A stretch of DNA of 64,000 nt from assembly GCA_045639325.1 (NCBI GenBank), contig JAZUCU010000035.1, positions 62,001 through 126,000 on the forward strand, given 5' to 3'. Positions within the stretch are counted from its first letter, which is position 1; each line of letters starts with the position of its first letter. Of the stretch, positions 8,005 to 17,058 are shown piece by piece. Origin of the DNA: RGIG8244 sp045639325. Its GTDB lineage: Bacteria; Verrucomicrobiota; Lentisphaeria; Victivallales; UBA1829. The notes under the pieces are model-generated. The model had not been told where the DNA came from, made no database searches, and saw only the letters and a program-made list of their open reading frames with translations. A program made the translations under genes and the position numbers.

Positions 8005-8757
8005 TCAAGCGATGGCGATTTCTTTCAGAGGATCGAAATCATCCGCGCAGAATCCGCAGGGATTATGGCGGATCCAGCCTTCGGCATATTCACATTTGCC
8101 GCAGAGCTGACCCATAGCTTTTGCTCTGTTAGCCATATCATCGAGATATGCGTCGAGCTTCTGACTTTCATCCAGCCACTGTTTCTGAGTCTGATGGCAA
8201 TTCAGCATCTGACGTTTCATGGGGATGGTGGAAGTGACGTCGACGAACATATCGGGAATGACGGGCTTGTTCAACTGATCTTTCAGAGAAAGGGGCAGAG
8301 AGTGATAAACTGCCACGTCAGTTGCAACGGGAGCGACATCTTCCACTCCGCGGAAGTTGCCCATACCGCGGCAGAAAGCAGCGGATACGGCGAGACGACC
8401 GGCGTTGATGTGGTCTTCCATGTAATCGTAGGGACCGTGAGTCAGAACGATTTCGGGATCGACTTCGCGGACAGCGCGGACAACTTTAGTGAGCTGTTCG
8501 GTGTTGTAGAAGACTTCCAGGTCATGGGTGATGGATTCGTGGAAGATAGCGCCGATCATAGCAGCGGAAGCCATAGCTTCTTCGCGTCTGCGGGCAGCGA
8601 GAGCAGCATGTTTGAGCATGTTGCCGCCGAGTGCGCCGTCAGCGATATTCATATAATGGATTTCATATCCGGCTTCTTTGAGGCGGATAAGAGTACCAGC
8701 CATCATGAATTCGATATCATCGGGATGGCATGCGATAGCAAAAGCGCGTTTAGCCAT
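8005..8757 (-). CDS. PIG-L family N-deacetylase
   Basis: 250 aa. Opens with AIACHPDDIEFMMAGTL, the metal-binding H-P-D-D motif of the PIG-L/LmbE family, and has HGPYDYMEDHINAGRL giving the third metal histidine. These zinc enzymes remove acetyl groups from N-acetylglucosamine-type sugars. Its ATG overlaps the stop of the NagB-like gene (TAATG), so the two are coupled. A deacetylase plus deaminase pair fits amino-sugar breakdown. No signal peptide; cytoplasmic. Confidence 0.88.
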   Translation of the reverse strand: MAKRAFAIACHPDDIEFMMAGTLIRLKEAGYEIHYMNIADGALGGNMLKHAALAARRREEAMASAAMIGAIFHESITHDLEVFYNTEQLTKVVRAVREVDPEIVLTHGPYDYMEDHINAGRLAVSAAFCRGMGNFRGVEDVAPVATDVAVYHSLPLSLKDQLNKPVIPDMFVDVTSTIPMKRQMLNCHQTQKQWLDESQKLDAYLDDMANRAKAMGQLCGKCEYAEGWIRHNPCGFCADDFDPLKEIAIA

Positions 8758-9686
8758 TAGTGCATCTCCACATCACAAACGCCGAAACCGGGGGCGTAGA
8801 AGTTGAATACAACGTCATCATGTTCGCTGAGGAGGGACATGGGAACGGTACTGTCTGCGATCTTGTTGGAGATCATGTAGGTTGTCAGGCGCATGCCGAA
8901 GGGATTGTCATGGTGACCCGGATGCCAGATGGAGACCTGACCGGATTTCCATGTTTCCTGGGGACCGACTGTGAATGCACGGCAGGGAACGTTCTGAACC
9001 GTACCGCCGCCGGATGTTCTGGCGTTCTGGATCAGAGTGATCGGGTGCAGTTCGACCAGGCGTGTGCCGAGTTTACGGTATTCAGCCGGAGTCGGGGGAG
9101 CATCTTTGTACTGGCCGGTACGGCGGACGGGGTCATTGAATGCCCAGTGTTTTGTTTCGCCCTGGCCACCCTGCATGATGAGACATTTTGCTTCATCATA
9201 GGATTTCATGTATGCATCGAGACCATCGCTGGGGAAGTGCATGTTTTCTTTGGGCATGCGGAGTTCGGGACGGATCTTGGAGAAGCAGAGATCCCAGTCA
9301 GCTTTAGCGAAACCGAGGGGGAAGTCCATGCCTGCGGGAACGTCGCCTTCGAGAGCCCATTCATCCATGCCCCAGAAGTGAGCATGTTTGAGGGAGAGGT
9401 TCATTTCGTTGACGATCTGAGCAACGAGGGGGAGCTGTTCTGTGGGGCCGATCGGGCCGCAGATACCGCAGGGATTATCTGCAGTAGCTTTCATCCAGCA
9501 GCGGATGTATTCCAGAGCTTCCGCGCAGTAGAATTCCTGGAATGTGTTGTACAGATTGATTTTGAAGCCGGGGCGTTCATAGCTCTTCAGGGTATCAAGA
9601 GTGATACGGGCGGCAGCATCGAGAATATCCCGATCCAATGTTGTGTAATCCCACCAATCCTGTGAGATCTTTGAAAAAGCACGCAT
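8757..9686 (-). CDS. Glucosamine-6-phosphate deaminase-like protein (NagB family)
   Basis: 309 aa. GPIGPTEQLPL resembles the phosphate-binding loop, and HFWGMDEWAL matches the MDEY motif with the catalytic Asp of NagB. GGQGETKHWAFNDP aligns with the classic GVDGHIAFNEP, keeping the His but replacing the Asp two positions before it with Thr, and Glu by Asp. This resembles the divergent NagB-like domains that occur fused to PIG-L domains; here PIG-L is a separate coupled gene. AAGGAG precedes the ATG by 8 bases. Probably cotranscribed with rnr. The substrate may be a modified amino sugar rather than GlcN-6-P itself. Confidence 0.75.
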   Translation of the reverse strand: MRAFSKISQDWWDYTTLDRDILDAAARITLDTLKSYERPGFKINLYNTFQEFYCAEALEYIRCWMKATADNPCGICGPIGPTEQLPLVAQIVNEMNLSLKHAHFWGMDEWALEGDVPAGMDFPLGFAKADWDLCFSKIRPELRMPKENMHFPSDGLDAYMKSYDEAKCLIMQGGQGETKHWAFNDPVRRTGQYKDAPPTPAEYRKLGTRLVELHPITLIQNARTSGGGTVQNVPCRAFTVGPQETWKSGQVSIWHPGHHDNPFGMRLTTYMISNKIADSTVPMSLLSEHDDVVFNFYAPGFGVCDVEMH

Positions 9687-9730
9687 GTTTTTTTCTCCTT
9701 GTGTTAAGTGTTGATGAGTGCTGTGAAATA

Positions 9731-11704
9731 CTATATCGAGATCCGGAATACGGCACTTCCATGTACCATATCCAGCGAATCAAGAACCAGATATACAAAG
9801 TCACCGGCATTATATTCCGTGTGACTTCCTTCATACTTTGCCGCGTGACGGTTGCGGCTTCTGCGATAATTTCCGCTGTGCAGGAATGTGGAGGGGACAA
9901 AACCGTACAAGCCCAGGTCCTGCACTTCGCACAACAGTCCGCCGGCTGTCACTTTTGTGATGACGCCTTCATACAATGTGCCGTTTTCCAATTCATGATT
10001 CTGCAGCAGATAATGAAGTTTCATGCGGTCATTGGCGGCAAAAAATGCATTGTCGTTGGCTTCTTCCAGCTTGGTGCAGCGGAGTGCCTGTTCTCCCATG
10101 AATTTCTTCGATTTCAAATTTTTCTTCAAGTCCAGATTCCAAAGCTGCTGATGAATCAGAAGATCCGTATAACGGCGGATGGGACTGGTGAAGTGGCTGT
10201 AACGGGTCTTGCCCAAACCGTAATGAATTGCCGGGTCTTCCGCATACATGGCGCGGGGCAATGCCCGGAGAAATGCGGAAAGGATGACGCTCTTTCTGTG
10301 ATCGTCCGGCACGGAATTCAGGAATTTCTGGCAGTTCTTGCGGGAGGAAAGAATATCGCCCGTTTTGAGTTTGAAGGAATTCTGAACAAAAGCGGAAAAT
10401 TCTTCAATCTTTTCCGGCGTTGGGTAATCGTGTATGCGATACATGCCCGGTACCTGACGTTCAATCAATTCATTGGCAACGGCGGAATTTGCCGCAAGCA
10501 TACATTCTTCCACCAACTGATCCGCTTCCGATTGTTTGCGTTTATCAATGGCGGTAACTCTGCCTGTTGCTTCATCGCACAATGCACGGGTGTCGACGGT
10601 GTCGATCATCAGAAATTCTTCCTGTCTCAACCGCTGTGCCCGGAGACGTTTCACGGTCGTTGCCAGCAGTTGCAGTTCCGTCTTGAATGTCTTATCCCAA
10701 TCCGCCGGAGTGTCCGCAGGATCGGTAAGGAAACGCTGGACCTGATCATAAGTCAAACGGTGTTTCACCCGAATGGTGGTATGAAGACGTTTCGTTGCCA
10801 ATATTTTTCCATCGTTACGGCGGATGGTGAACATGACACTGTGCGCGGGGGATATCTGATCCTGCTGCAAGCTGATTTTTTTCGTCAACGTTTTCGGCAG
10901 CATGGGGAGGAAACGGCCAGGCAGGTAGGAGGAGAAGCCGCGTTTTGCCGCTTCCTTATCAAACTTGGTACCGTTCCGGATCCAGGCGGCAACGTCGGCA
11001 ATGTGTACACCCAGAGTGACTTCATTCTTGCCGGTGACGGCGATGGTCAGAGCATCATCAAAGTCGCAGGCATCCGAGGGGTCGATGGTGATGGCGGAAA
11101 GCTCCGTCATATCTTCCCGTTCGATTTCAGCCCGTTTGACGGATGAGGCAGATTTTTCCAGTTCCGGTGTGTATGGCGGTTCCAGCTTGAATTCTGCGGC
11201 AACGGCATTGAGGTCGCCTTCCACGGTCCCGGCAGTCCCGAGACGTTCTTCCACAGCTCCGCGGAGTTTTTCGGTATGTTTGGAGCCATCGGAAAGAAGG
11301 CGCAGCTTGACCCATTCTCCGACTTTTGTCCCACGGGGAACGGAGTTGACGGCAATGCTTTCCGGCAGATGCCGGTCAAGAGGCTGGGCGGTGTGACGGC
11401 TGTCCATTCTTGCAACGATGGATTTTCTTCCCCGTTCAATGACGGACTGAATGTAGGCGACGGGGCCTTTTGCGAGACGTCCGAAGACTCTGCCGTGGCG
11501 GTCGGGATAAAATACCTGGGCTTCCACATAATCGCCATCGAGTGCGGAACCGATACCTGTGGGAGGCACAAAGAATTCTTTTCCTGTATCATCATCGGGC
11601 AGGAAGAAACCGAAACCGGCAGCGGCGGCGGAGAATGTCCCCCGGAACATCCGGCTTTTTTCAGTGAATTCAGAGTTTCTGCGTTGTCTTGCTTTCTTGC
11701 CCAT
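9731..11704 (-). CDS. rnr: Ribonuclease R family exoribonuclease
   Basis: 657 aa 3'-5' exoribonuclease. Cold-shock-like N-terminal region (GFGFFLPDDDTGKEFFVPP), then the RNB catalytic domain with TIDPSDACDFDDALTI (Mg-binding aspartates) and HFTSPIRRYTDLLIHQ. A C-terminal S1-like domain begins LYEGVITKVTAGGLLCEV. It degrades structured RNA, rRNA fragments and mRNA. It is somewhat shorter than E. coli RNase R, lacking its long N-terminal helix-turn-helix and basic tail. It starts 4 bases after the DUF4091 gene, an odd partner. Confidence 0.93.
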   Translation of the reverse strand: MGKKARQRRNSEFTEKSRMFRGTFSAAAAGFGFFLPDDDTGKEFFVPPTGIGSALDGDYVEAQVFYPDRHGRVFGRLAKGPVAYIQSVIERGRKSIVARMDSRHTAQPLDRHLPESIAVNSVPRGTKVGEWVKLRLLSDGSKHTEKLRGAVEERLGTAGTVEGDLNAVAAEFKLEPPYTPELEKSASSVKRAEIEREDMTELSAITIDPSDACDFDDALTIAVTGKNEVTLGVHIADVAAWIRNGTKFDKEAAKRGFSSYLPGRFLPMLPKTLTKKISLQQDQISPAHSVMFTIRRNDGKILATKRLHTTIRVKHRLTYDQVQRFLTDPADTPADWDKTFKTELQLLATTVKRLRAQRLRQEEFLMIDTVDTRALCDEATGRVTAIDKRKQSEADQLVEECMLAANSAVANELIERQVPGMYRIHDYPTPEKIEEFSAFVQNSFKLKTGDILSSRKNCQKFLNSVPDDHRKSVILSAFLRALPRAMYAEDPAIHYGLGKTRYSHFTSPIRRYTDLLIHQQLWNLDLKKNLKSKKFMGEQALRCTKLEEANDNAFFAANDRMKLHYLLQNHELENGTLYEGVITKVTAGGLLCEVQDLGLYGFVPSTFLHSGNYRRSRNRHAAKYEGSHTEYNAGDFVYLVLDSLDMVHGSAVFRISI

Positions 11705-11708
11705 TATA

Positions 11709-13376
11709 TCATTTTCCTGTAGAATGTTTCCGGATCAGAGTATTGATTTTATTGCGCAGCTTCAGAATTTCATCTGCGGAGCCGGGATACGAGAACATGG
11801 TCATTTTGCCATTGGATGCTTTATCCAGCATGGCTTCGACTTTCTTTCTGCCGATATAGGTTTCCAACAGTTGCAAGGCACGCATATCCTGCAAACCCTG
11901 ATACATGACTTCCAGTTTCAGAGAATCGATTGCTGTGCCATCTTCTCCGGGGTAAACCATAAAGGAGTCACCGGCAGGGAATCCTTCATCGGCATCCGTA
12001 TTTGACCAGGGGTCGATTGTCCGGATGGAATACTGGGAGTGATAGAAATTGAAGCCCCACTGCAGGAACCCTGTTACATCGTACTGGTAAAGAATCATGC
12101 CCAATACCCGGTTACGGAACGAAGGCATGGCGAATACCCGGTTCGGAACCCGATCGAGCTGGGAACAACAGTAATAAGTCCAAAGCGGTTTGACATTGAG
12201 CTTTACGAAATCATCCAGATTATTTTCGCTGGGGATCGGCAGTGTGACCAAACCTTTTTCATAGAAATCGGTATGGCTCAATGCGTCACAAATCTTGAAA
12301 TCTTTCAGATATTTCCGGAGGATGTTGACAGCACTGGTGTAAGTTTCCAACTGTTTCAAGTTCGGTTCATCGGAACAGTGGAAGAATGTGACATCCTGCA
12401 ATTTCTTCTTTTTGAGGTATGCGGTCAATTCCGGGAGGAATGCACCGAGGAAATCCTGATATTTTTTTGAATCAGCCTTCACATCCCAGCCGAAAATACG
12501 TTTTTCTTTTCCGTTTACATTGGCAATGATTTTCGGGCAGAATGCGGCTCCCCACTGGGTGAACAGATGGGATATTTCAATATATTTGTATCCACAGGCA
12601 AATGCCAGATCGATCCATTTTGTCAAACGGGTGAAATCGAACGAATATTTACCGTTTTTCACTGTTACATCAACCAGCTGAACCGTCGGGCGTTCTCCGC
12701 CGACCGCGGTATCCAGCGGCGGCGTAAAGACCGGCGTCAGGATCATATTGATCCCGTGAGATGTGGCGGCGCGGAAATGATTTTCAATAATCCGCCAGTG
12801 TTCTTCGCTCCAAACGGGGATTTTATAATATGCCGCGATACAATCCGCATGGAACCATTCGGTATGAATCAGTTTCTGTTCCGGGAGAACGGCGTCGATG
12901 ACTTCGAGCGTGAATTTACCCACGGTTGAGGGGATATTATCCGGCTGCCAGCGATCGAATACGGAACCGGTCAGTTCGATTTCATATTTGCCGGGCTTGC
13001 AGGATTTGGGGATTTCCACATCGATCCAGAGTGCATGCCAGCAGTTGTGTGTTTTTCTGAATTTGCCGTCAACGTTCAGCAGCGGGTCGGGGTAGAGACC
13101 GGGCTTCAGATCATTTGCGGCAGGGCCTGCAAAGCCGTCGGTTACGAGATAGCGTGCGGGGACGAGTTCCACCCGGCGCATGGTGCAGTATTTTTTCAGA
13201 GGAGATTTCAATTCAAAAGAGACGTCGGCGGGGAGGAAATTCTCTACCCGGTATACGAACTGCATGGAAAACCTTTCTCCTTTGAGCGCAGAACCGCTGC
13301 GATAATCATTTTTCCAGTCCGCATCGACGGGGAAGACTTTATCGAGACAGTGGCGGAAAACACCTTGTATGTTCAT
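11709..13376 (-). CDS. DUF4091-type (predicted glycoside-hydrolase-like) protein
   Basis: About 555 aa. The N-terminal half is a beta-sandwich (SFELKSPLKKY, LWIDVEIPKSCKPGKYEIELTG); the second half looks like a TIM barrel with IEISHLFTQWGA, FFHCSDEPN and the terminal LEVMYQGLQDMRALQLLE typical of DUF4091. The Asp/Glu in SDEPN are likely catalytic. The ATG at 13376 is preferred because TGAGGTG lies 7 bases before it; a TTG 15 bases upstream is inside that site. No signal peptide, unlike the other large glycan proteins here. First gene of an operon with rnr, NagB-like and PIG-L genes. Confidence 0.8.
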   Translation of the reverse strand: MNIQGVFRHCLDKVFPVDADWKNDYRSGSALKGERFSMQFVYRVENFLPADVSFELKSPLKKYCTMRRVELVPARYLVTDGFAGPAANDLKPGLYPDPLLNVDGKFRKTHNCWHALWIDVEIPKSCKPGKYEIELTGSVFDRWQPDNIPSTVGKFTLEVIDAVLPEQKLIHTEWFHADCIAAYYKIPVWSEEHWRIIENHFRAATSHGINMILTPVFTPPLDTAVGGERPTVQLVDVTVKNGKYSFDFTRLTKWIDLAFACGYKYIEISHLFTQWGAAFCPKIIANVNGKEKRIFGWDVKADSKKYQDFLGAFLPELTAYLKKKKLQDVTFFHCSDEPNLKQLETYTSAVNILRKYLKDFKICDALSHTDFYEKGLVTLPIPSENNLDDFVKLNVKPLWTYYCCSQLDRVPNRVFAMPSFRNRVLGMILYQYDVTGFLQWGFNFYHSQYSIRTIDPWSNTDADEGFPAGDSFMVYPGEDGTAIDSLKLEVMYQGLQDMRALQLLETYIGRKKVEAMLDKASNGKMTMFSYPGSADEILKLRNKINTLIRKHSTGK

Positions 13377-13420
13377 ATTTGTACACCTCAATACTTATTA
13401 AAAAAATCAAACTTGACAGT

Positions 13421-13448
13421 ACTTTAGCATTTTCCTCTTGTTTTGCAA
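13421..13448 (-). promoter_or_regulatory. Promoter candidate for the DUF4091-rnr operon
   Basis: Minus strand: TTGCAA, 16-base spacer, TAAAGT with TGC before it. About 45 bases upstream of the ATG at 13376. Confidence 0.5.
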
Positions 13449-13530
13449 GCGGAAAAACGAAAAAGAATGGAGATTTTCTTAAAAAAACTTATTTTATAAA
13501 AAAAAGACGGCAGAATTGAAGAAAATCTTA

Positions 13531-13558
13531 TTGAACATTTAAAAAAGTGTGATATGTT
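13531..13558 (+). promoter_or_regulatory. Promoter candidate for prfB
   Basis: TTGAAC, 16-base spacer, TATGTT preceded by TGA; the start of transcription would be ~45 bases before the prfB ATG. Confidence 0.4.
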
Positions 13559-13608
13559 ATAAGCGTATAAAAATTTTGATATAACTTTTATGAGAAAGAT
13601 CGACGACT

Positions 13609-14706
13609 ATGGAATTGGAAGAATTAAGAGAGCACAGCCGTAATGTGACAGAGCGTGTTGAACACCTTGCCGCATTCCTCAAGCTGGATGAAGTCAAAGA
13701 AAAGATCGCCGCACTGGAAGAAACCATGTCCAGAGCTGATTTCTGGGATGACAAAAATAATGCACAGGCAACGGTTCAGGAACTCAGTGCCGCGAAGAAC
13801 TCCATCGCACCGTTCCTCGAATTGAAGAAAGAAGCCGATGACTTTGTTGCATTGGCAGAACTTGCCGCAGAAGAACCTGCATTCCTGGAAGAAGCAGATG
13901 GCCTTTGGAGTGAGTTGGAAAAGCATCTCGATAAACTCGAACTGCTCAGCTTCCTCTCCGGTAAATTCGACCGCAACAACTGTTATTTCTACATTCACGC
14001 AGGTGCAGGCGGAACAGAATCCTGCGACTGGGCAAGCATTCTTCTGCGTATGTACCGCAGATGGTTTGAACGCCGCGGTTACAAAGATGAAATCATTGAT
14101 ATGCAGCCGGGTGATGAAGCCGGTATCAAGAGTGCCGTGTTGAAAGTCACCGGCGAATTCGCATACGGTTATCTGAAAGCGGAACGCGGTGTTCACCGCC
14201 TGGTCCGTATTTCCCCGTTCGACAGTAACGCACGCCGTCACACCTCCTTCGCTTCTGCTGATGCCTTCCCGGAAATGGAAGAAGATATCGAACTGGAAAT
14301 CGAAGAAAAAGATTTGAAGGTGGATACCTACCGTGCATCCGGTGCGGGCGGACAGTACGTCAACCGTACGGACAGTGCGGTTCGTATTACCCACATTCCG
14401 ACCGGCGTGGTGGTTGCCTGCCAAGTGGAACGTTCTCAGCACAAAAACCGTGCAATGGCTATGAAAATGCTCAAAGCCCGTTTGTACGAATTGGAAGAAG
14501 AAAAACGCAGACAGCAGGCACAGCAGCTTACCGGTGAAAAATCCGAAATCGGATGGGGCAGCCAGATCCGTTCCTACGTTCTGCAGCCTTATCAGATGGT
14601 GAAAGACCTGCGTACCAATGCGGAAACCGGTAACACCGCAGCCGTGTTGGATGGCGACCTGGATATGTTTGTGGAAGCATGGCTCCGTCACCTTGGCGGA
14701 AAATAA
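13609..14706 (+). CDS. prfB: Peptide chain release factor 2
   Basis: 365 aa. SPF at residues 202-204 is the RF2 anticodon-like tripeptide reading UGA/UAA, and GGQ at 247-249 is the peptidyl-hydrolysis motif. GAGGTESCDW and the N-terminal coiled coil are also typical. Two points are notable. The reading frame is continuous, with no in-frame UGA near codon 25, so the programmed +1 frameshift that autoregulates prfB in many bacteria is absent. The residue after GGQ is Tyr250 rather than the usual His. Followed 24 bases on by a transporter gene. Confidence 0.97.
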   Translation: MELEELREHSRNVTERVEHLAAFLKLDEVKEKIAALEETMSRADFWDDKNNAQATVQELSAAKNSIAPFLELKKEADDFVALAELAAEEPAFLEEADGLWSELEKHLDKLELLSFLSGKFDRNNCYFYIHAGAGGTESCDWASILLRMYRRWFERRGYKDEIIDMQPGDEAGIKSAVLKVTGEFAYGYLKAERGVHRLVRISPFDSNARRHTSFASADAFPEMEEDIELEIEEKDLKVDTYRASGAGGQYVNRTDSAVRITHIPTGVVVACQVERSQHKNRAMAMKMLKARLYELEEEKRRQQAQQLTGEKSEIGWGSQIRSYVLQPYQMVKDLRTNAETGNTAAVLDGDLDMFVEAWLRHLGGK

Positions 14707-14730
14707 TTACCTCAGTCAAACTGTATCGTT

Positions 14731-15654
14731 ATGCTTTTTGGAATTATTGCTCTGATCGTTGTCGGTTTGAGCTGGACCATTGTCGGCGGCATTATGGGGC
14801 AGGCGCCAAAGAAAAAGATTGATCCTGAAGTGATTCAATTCTGCGGCGCAACTTTCGGCATCTCTGCCGGATTGGTTATTTCCAGTTTCGGTGGAGGCGG
14901 CGGTGCGCATTGCCCGTTAACCCTTGGCACATTGCTGGTCTGCCTTTCTTATTTCTTTGCCGGATTTCTGAATGCGATCATGCTTCAGCTGATGTCGAAA
15001 GCCATGCAGACGGGGCCCAATGGCATTGTCTGGACAATTATTCAATCTGCCATGGTTGTTCCGTTCCTTGTCGGGATGATTTTCTTCGGCGTGGAACCGA
15101 AACTGATCCGGATTGCCGGTGTGCTTCTGATTCTGATTTGTCTGGCACTCAGCGGATATTCGAAAGATAATTCGTCCGGAAACAGCAGCGGGAATGGCGG
15201 ACAATGGAAAACGCTTGCGTTTCTTGCCTTTTTGATCACCGGTGTTTCCCAGACGCTTTCCAACCTGCCATCTTATTACGATGTCGGCAGAAATATTTCC
15301 CCGGTTATCCGGTCGGTCACGCTGGCCAGCGGTATTTTTGTGGTTGCATTGACTCTGATAACCCGTAACGGCAAGTGGAAACGCTGTGGTGATACATTCC
15401 GTTCAAAATGGCTTTGGATTTTCTTGTTCCTGTGGCAGTTTTTCAACTTGGCAGGCGCTTATCTTCTGTTGTATCCCGGCATGGATGCGCTGGCGAAACA
15501 TGGAGTCGGGGCGATTGCCTATCCTTTGATGGTGGCATCGTGCATGGTCGGCTTTTTCCTTTACAGTAAACTTATTATCCGCGAAAAAAATACCATTTTA
15601 CAATATATCACATTGGCGGGAGCAGTTATCGGGATTGTCATGAGCTGCTGCTGA
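14731..15654 (+). CDS. DMT-superfamily-like membrane transporter
   Basis: 307 aa, about ten hydrophobic segments (first IIALIVVGLSWTIVGGIM, last TLAGAVIGIVMS) with short charged loops, in two halves as in EamA/RhaT-type transporters of sugars or metabolites. FNLAGAYLLLYPGMDAL and a central SSGNSSGN linker near residue 150 are visible. No substrate motif is recognised. Its position before a phosphotriesterase-like hydrolase (28 bases) suggests joint uptake and processing of a small metabolite, possibly a lactone or sugar; this is inference. Confidence 0.7.
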   Translation: MLFGIIALIVVGLSWTIVGGIMGQAPKKKIDPEVIQFCGATFGISAGLVISSFGGGGGAHCPLTLGTLLVCLSYFFAGFLNAIMLQLMSKAMQTGPNGIVWTIIQSAMVVPFLVGMIFFGVEPKLIRIAGVLLILICLALSGYSKDNSSGNSSGNGGQWKTLAFLAFLITGVSQTLSNLPSYYDVGRNISPVIRSVTLASGIFVVALTLITRNGKWKRCGDTFRSKWLWIFLFLWQFFNLAGAYLLLYPGMDALAKHGVGAIAYPLMVASCMVGFFLYSKLIIREKNTILQYITLAGAVIGIVMSCC

Positions 15655-15682
15655 TCTTTGAACAGAAAGAGAGTGTGTATCG

Positions 15683-16600
15683 ATGAAAATCAATACCGTA
15701 ACAGGCAGTGTGGATGTCGCCGATCTGGGGACAACTTTTATTCATGAACATATTATTTGCTCTTCCCCCGAATTCATGCAGGCGTTTCATCCCCGGTGGA
15801 ATGACCCCGCAAAAGTAGTCCCCGATGCCGTTGCAAAGCTCAAATACGTGAAAGAAAAATACAGCGTTACGACTATTGTTGATGGTACCCCGTTGAGTTT
15901 GGGGCGTGATTTGGAGTTATTGAAACGGGTCTCGGAAGAATCCGGCGTTTATATTATTGCATCCACCGGTTTTTACACCGGAGAATGTTTTACTGTCAAT
16001 TCCACCCCGCCGGAAATTCTGGCGGATTGGATGATTGATGAAATTCTCAATGGCGCAATCAAACCGGCATTCCTGAAATGTGCGTTCGAATACGATATCA
16101 CCCCGTATCAGCAGCGGGTGATCCAGATCCTGTCACTGGTCATGAAAGCGACGGGCCTTCCGGTGTTCGCCCATACCCATGCAAAACGGAAGACCGGCTT
16201 GCAGGTGCTGGATGAGTTTGCGAAATATGACATTCCATTCCATAAAATCATCATCGGTCATACGGCGGACGCCCTGACGGCAGAATATCCTTTGGATTTG
16301 CTTGGGCGTGGCGCCTGGGTGTCAGTCGACCGTCTGCACCGGGAATCTTTTGCTCCCAAAGCGCAGGTTGCGGTGGAATTGATTCAGAAAGGCTGGGAGA
16401 AAAAACTGTTTTTAGCTCATGACGGTATTTGTTATATGGATTGTGCCAATGCTCTGCATGGGGAAGGCTGGAATACGGCAGTGGATCGTTTGGGTGTGAT
16501 CCATGAAGGTGTATTGCCGTATTTGCGTGATGCGGGAATCAAAGAAGAATCCATCCGGACGATTCTGCAGGAAAACGTTCAGACGCTTTTTGCGGATTGA
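15683..16600 (+). CDS. Phosphotriesterase-family metal hydrolase (lactonase-like)
   Basis: 305 aa amidohydrolase-superfamily protein. Binuclear metal ligands are all visible: H21 and H23 in FIHEH, carboxylated Lys132 in AFLKCAFEYD, H164/H166 in FAHTHA, H193 in IGHTAD and Asp247 in LAHDG. This set is that of the PTE family, whose natural substrates are often lactones or phosphorylated sugar lactones. Preceded by AAGAGAG and by the transporter gene. It faces the small Cys-rich gene; the terminator at 16602-16638 serves the opposite strand. Confidence 0.85.
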   Translation: MKINTVTGSVDVADLGTTFIHEHIICSSPEFMQAFHPRWNDPAKVVPDAVAKLKYVKEKYSVTTIVDGTPLSLGRDLELLKRVSEESGVYIIASTGFYTGECFTVNSTPPEILADWMIDEILNGAIKPAFLKCAFEYDITPYQQRVIQILSLVMKATGLPVFAHTHAKRKTGLQVLDEFAKYDIPFHKIIIGHTADALTAEYPLDLLGRGAWVSVDRLHRESFAPKAQVAVELIQKGWEKKLFLAHDGICYMDCANALHGEGWNTAVDRLGVIHEGVLPYLRDAGIKEESIRTILQENVQTLFAD

Positions 16601-16601
16601 T

Positions 16602-16638
16602 AAAAAAAAGCGCAGAACTGCGGAATTCAGTTCTGCGC
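16602..16638 (-). terminator. Terminator for the Cys-rich protein gene
   Basis: Eleven-base perfect stem GCGCAGAACTG / CAGTTCTGCGC with a 7-base loop, followed on the minus strand by eight T. On the plus strand there is no T-run. Confidence 0.85.
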
Positions 16639-16672
16639 AAGTGTTCATGTTATTCCATGAACGGGTAGGAAG

Positions 16673-16966
16673 TTACTTGGTTTTAGCGGCAGCCGGAGTG
16701 GGTGTTTTAGCGGTGTTGGCAGGAACTGCTTCGCCGATGATCACGATTTCTTCTTCCGTTGTGATGACTTCGGTGCCATTGTTGTTGTTATTGGCTTTTT
16801 TTGCTGCATGGTGATTACAATTTTTTACCGTGCATTCCTGTTTGCTGCCCTTGCATGCGGCATCTTTTTTCGGGTCTTTGCATTTACCGCAACAACCTTC
16901 TGCTGCGCATAACGCAAGAGTGAACAAACCGGTGAATACAAATGCTGTGATGGTTTTCTTCATCAT
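16673..16966 (-). CDS. Small Cys/His-rich secreted protein
   Basis: 97 aa, family not recognised. The start at 16966 is set by AGGAGG 6 bases upstream; longer in-frame starts have none. MMKKTITAFVFTGLFTLALCAAEG is a signal peptide, probably cut before EGCC. The mature protein is short: GCCGKCKDPKKDAACKG, KQECTVKNCNHH, an Asn run, an acidic TTEEEIVIIGE stretch and an Ala/Pro/Lys tail. The six or more Cys and two His suggest metal binding or disulfide bonding in the periplasm. It has its own promoter (17059-17086) and terminator, so it is a single-gene unit. Confidence 0.75.
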   Translation of the reverse strand: MMKKTITAFVFTGLFTLALCAAEGCCGKCKDPKKDAACKGSKQECTVKNCNHHAAKKANNNNNGTEVITTEEEIVIIGEAVPANTAKTPTPAAAKTK

Positions 16967-16986
16967 TAGCCACCTCCTTTTTTTAC

Positions 16987-17002
16987 AGACCTCGATAGGT
17001 CT
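16987..17002 (-). other. Hairpin in the leader of the Cys-rich gene
   Basis: AGACCT, four bases, AGGTCT: a 6-base-pair stem directly upstream of the AGGAGG ribosome-binding site of the gene at 16673-16966. It could influence translation or be a protein-binding site. Confidence 0.4.
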
Positions 17003-17058
17003 CAATAATAGATAAAGGGTTATTTTTCGACACCCCCTGTGCCGAATCCCCTTATAAA

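Noticed and set aside
7279..8760. Open frame of 493 codons opposite hydE and the PIG-L gene
   Set aside because: It spans two convincing genes and a terminator on the minus strand; composition follows the shadow frame.
9638..11146. Open frame of 502 codons opposite rnr
   Set aside because: RNase R motifs on the minus strand explain the conservation; no start signal on the plus strand.
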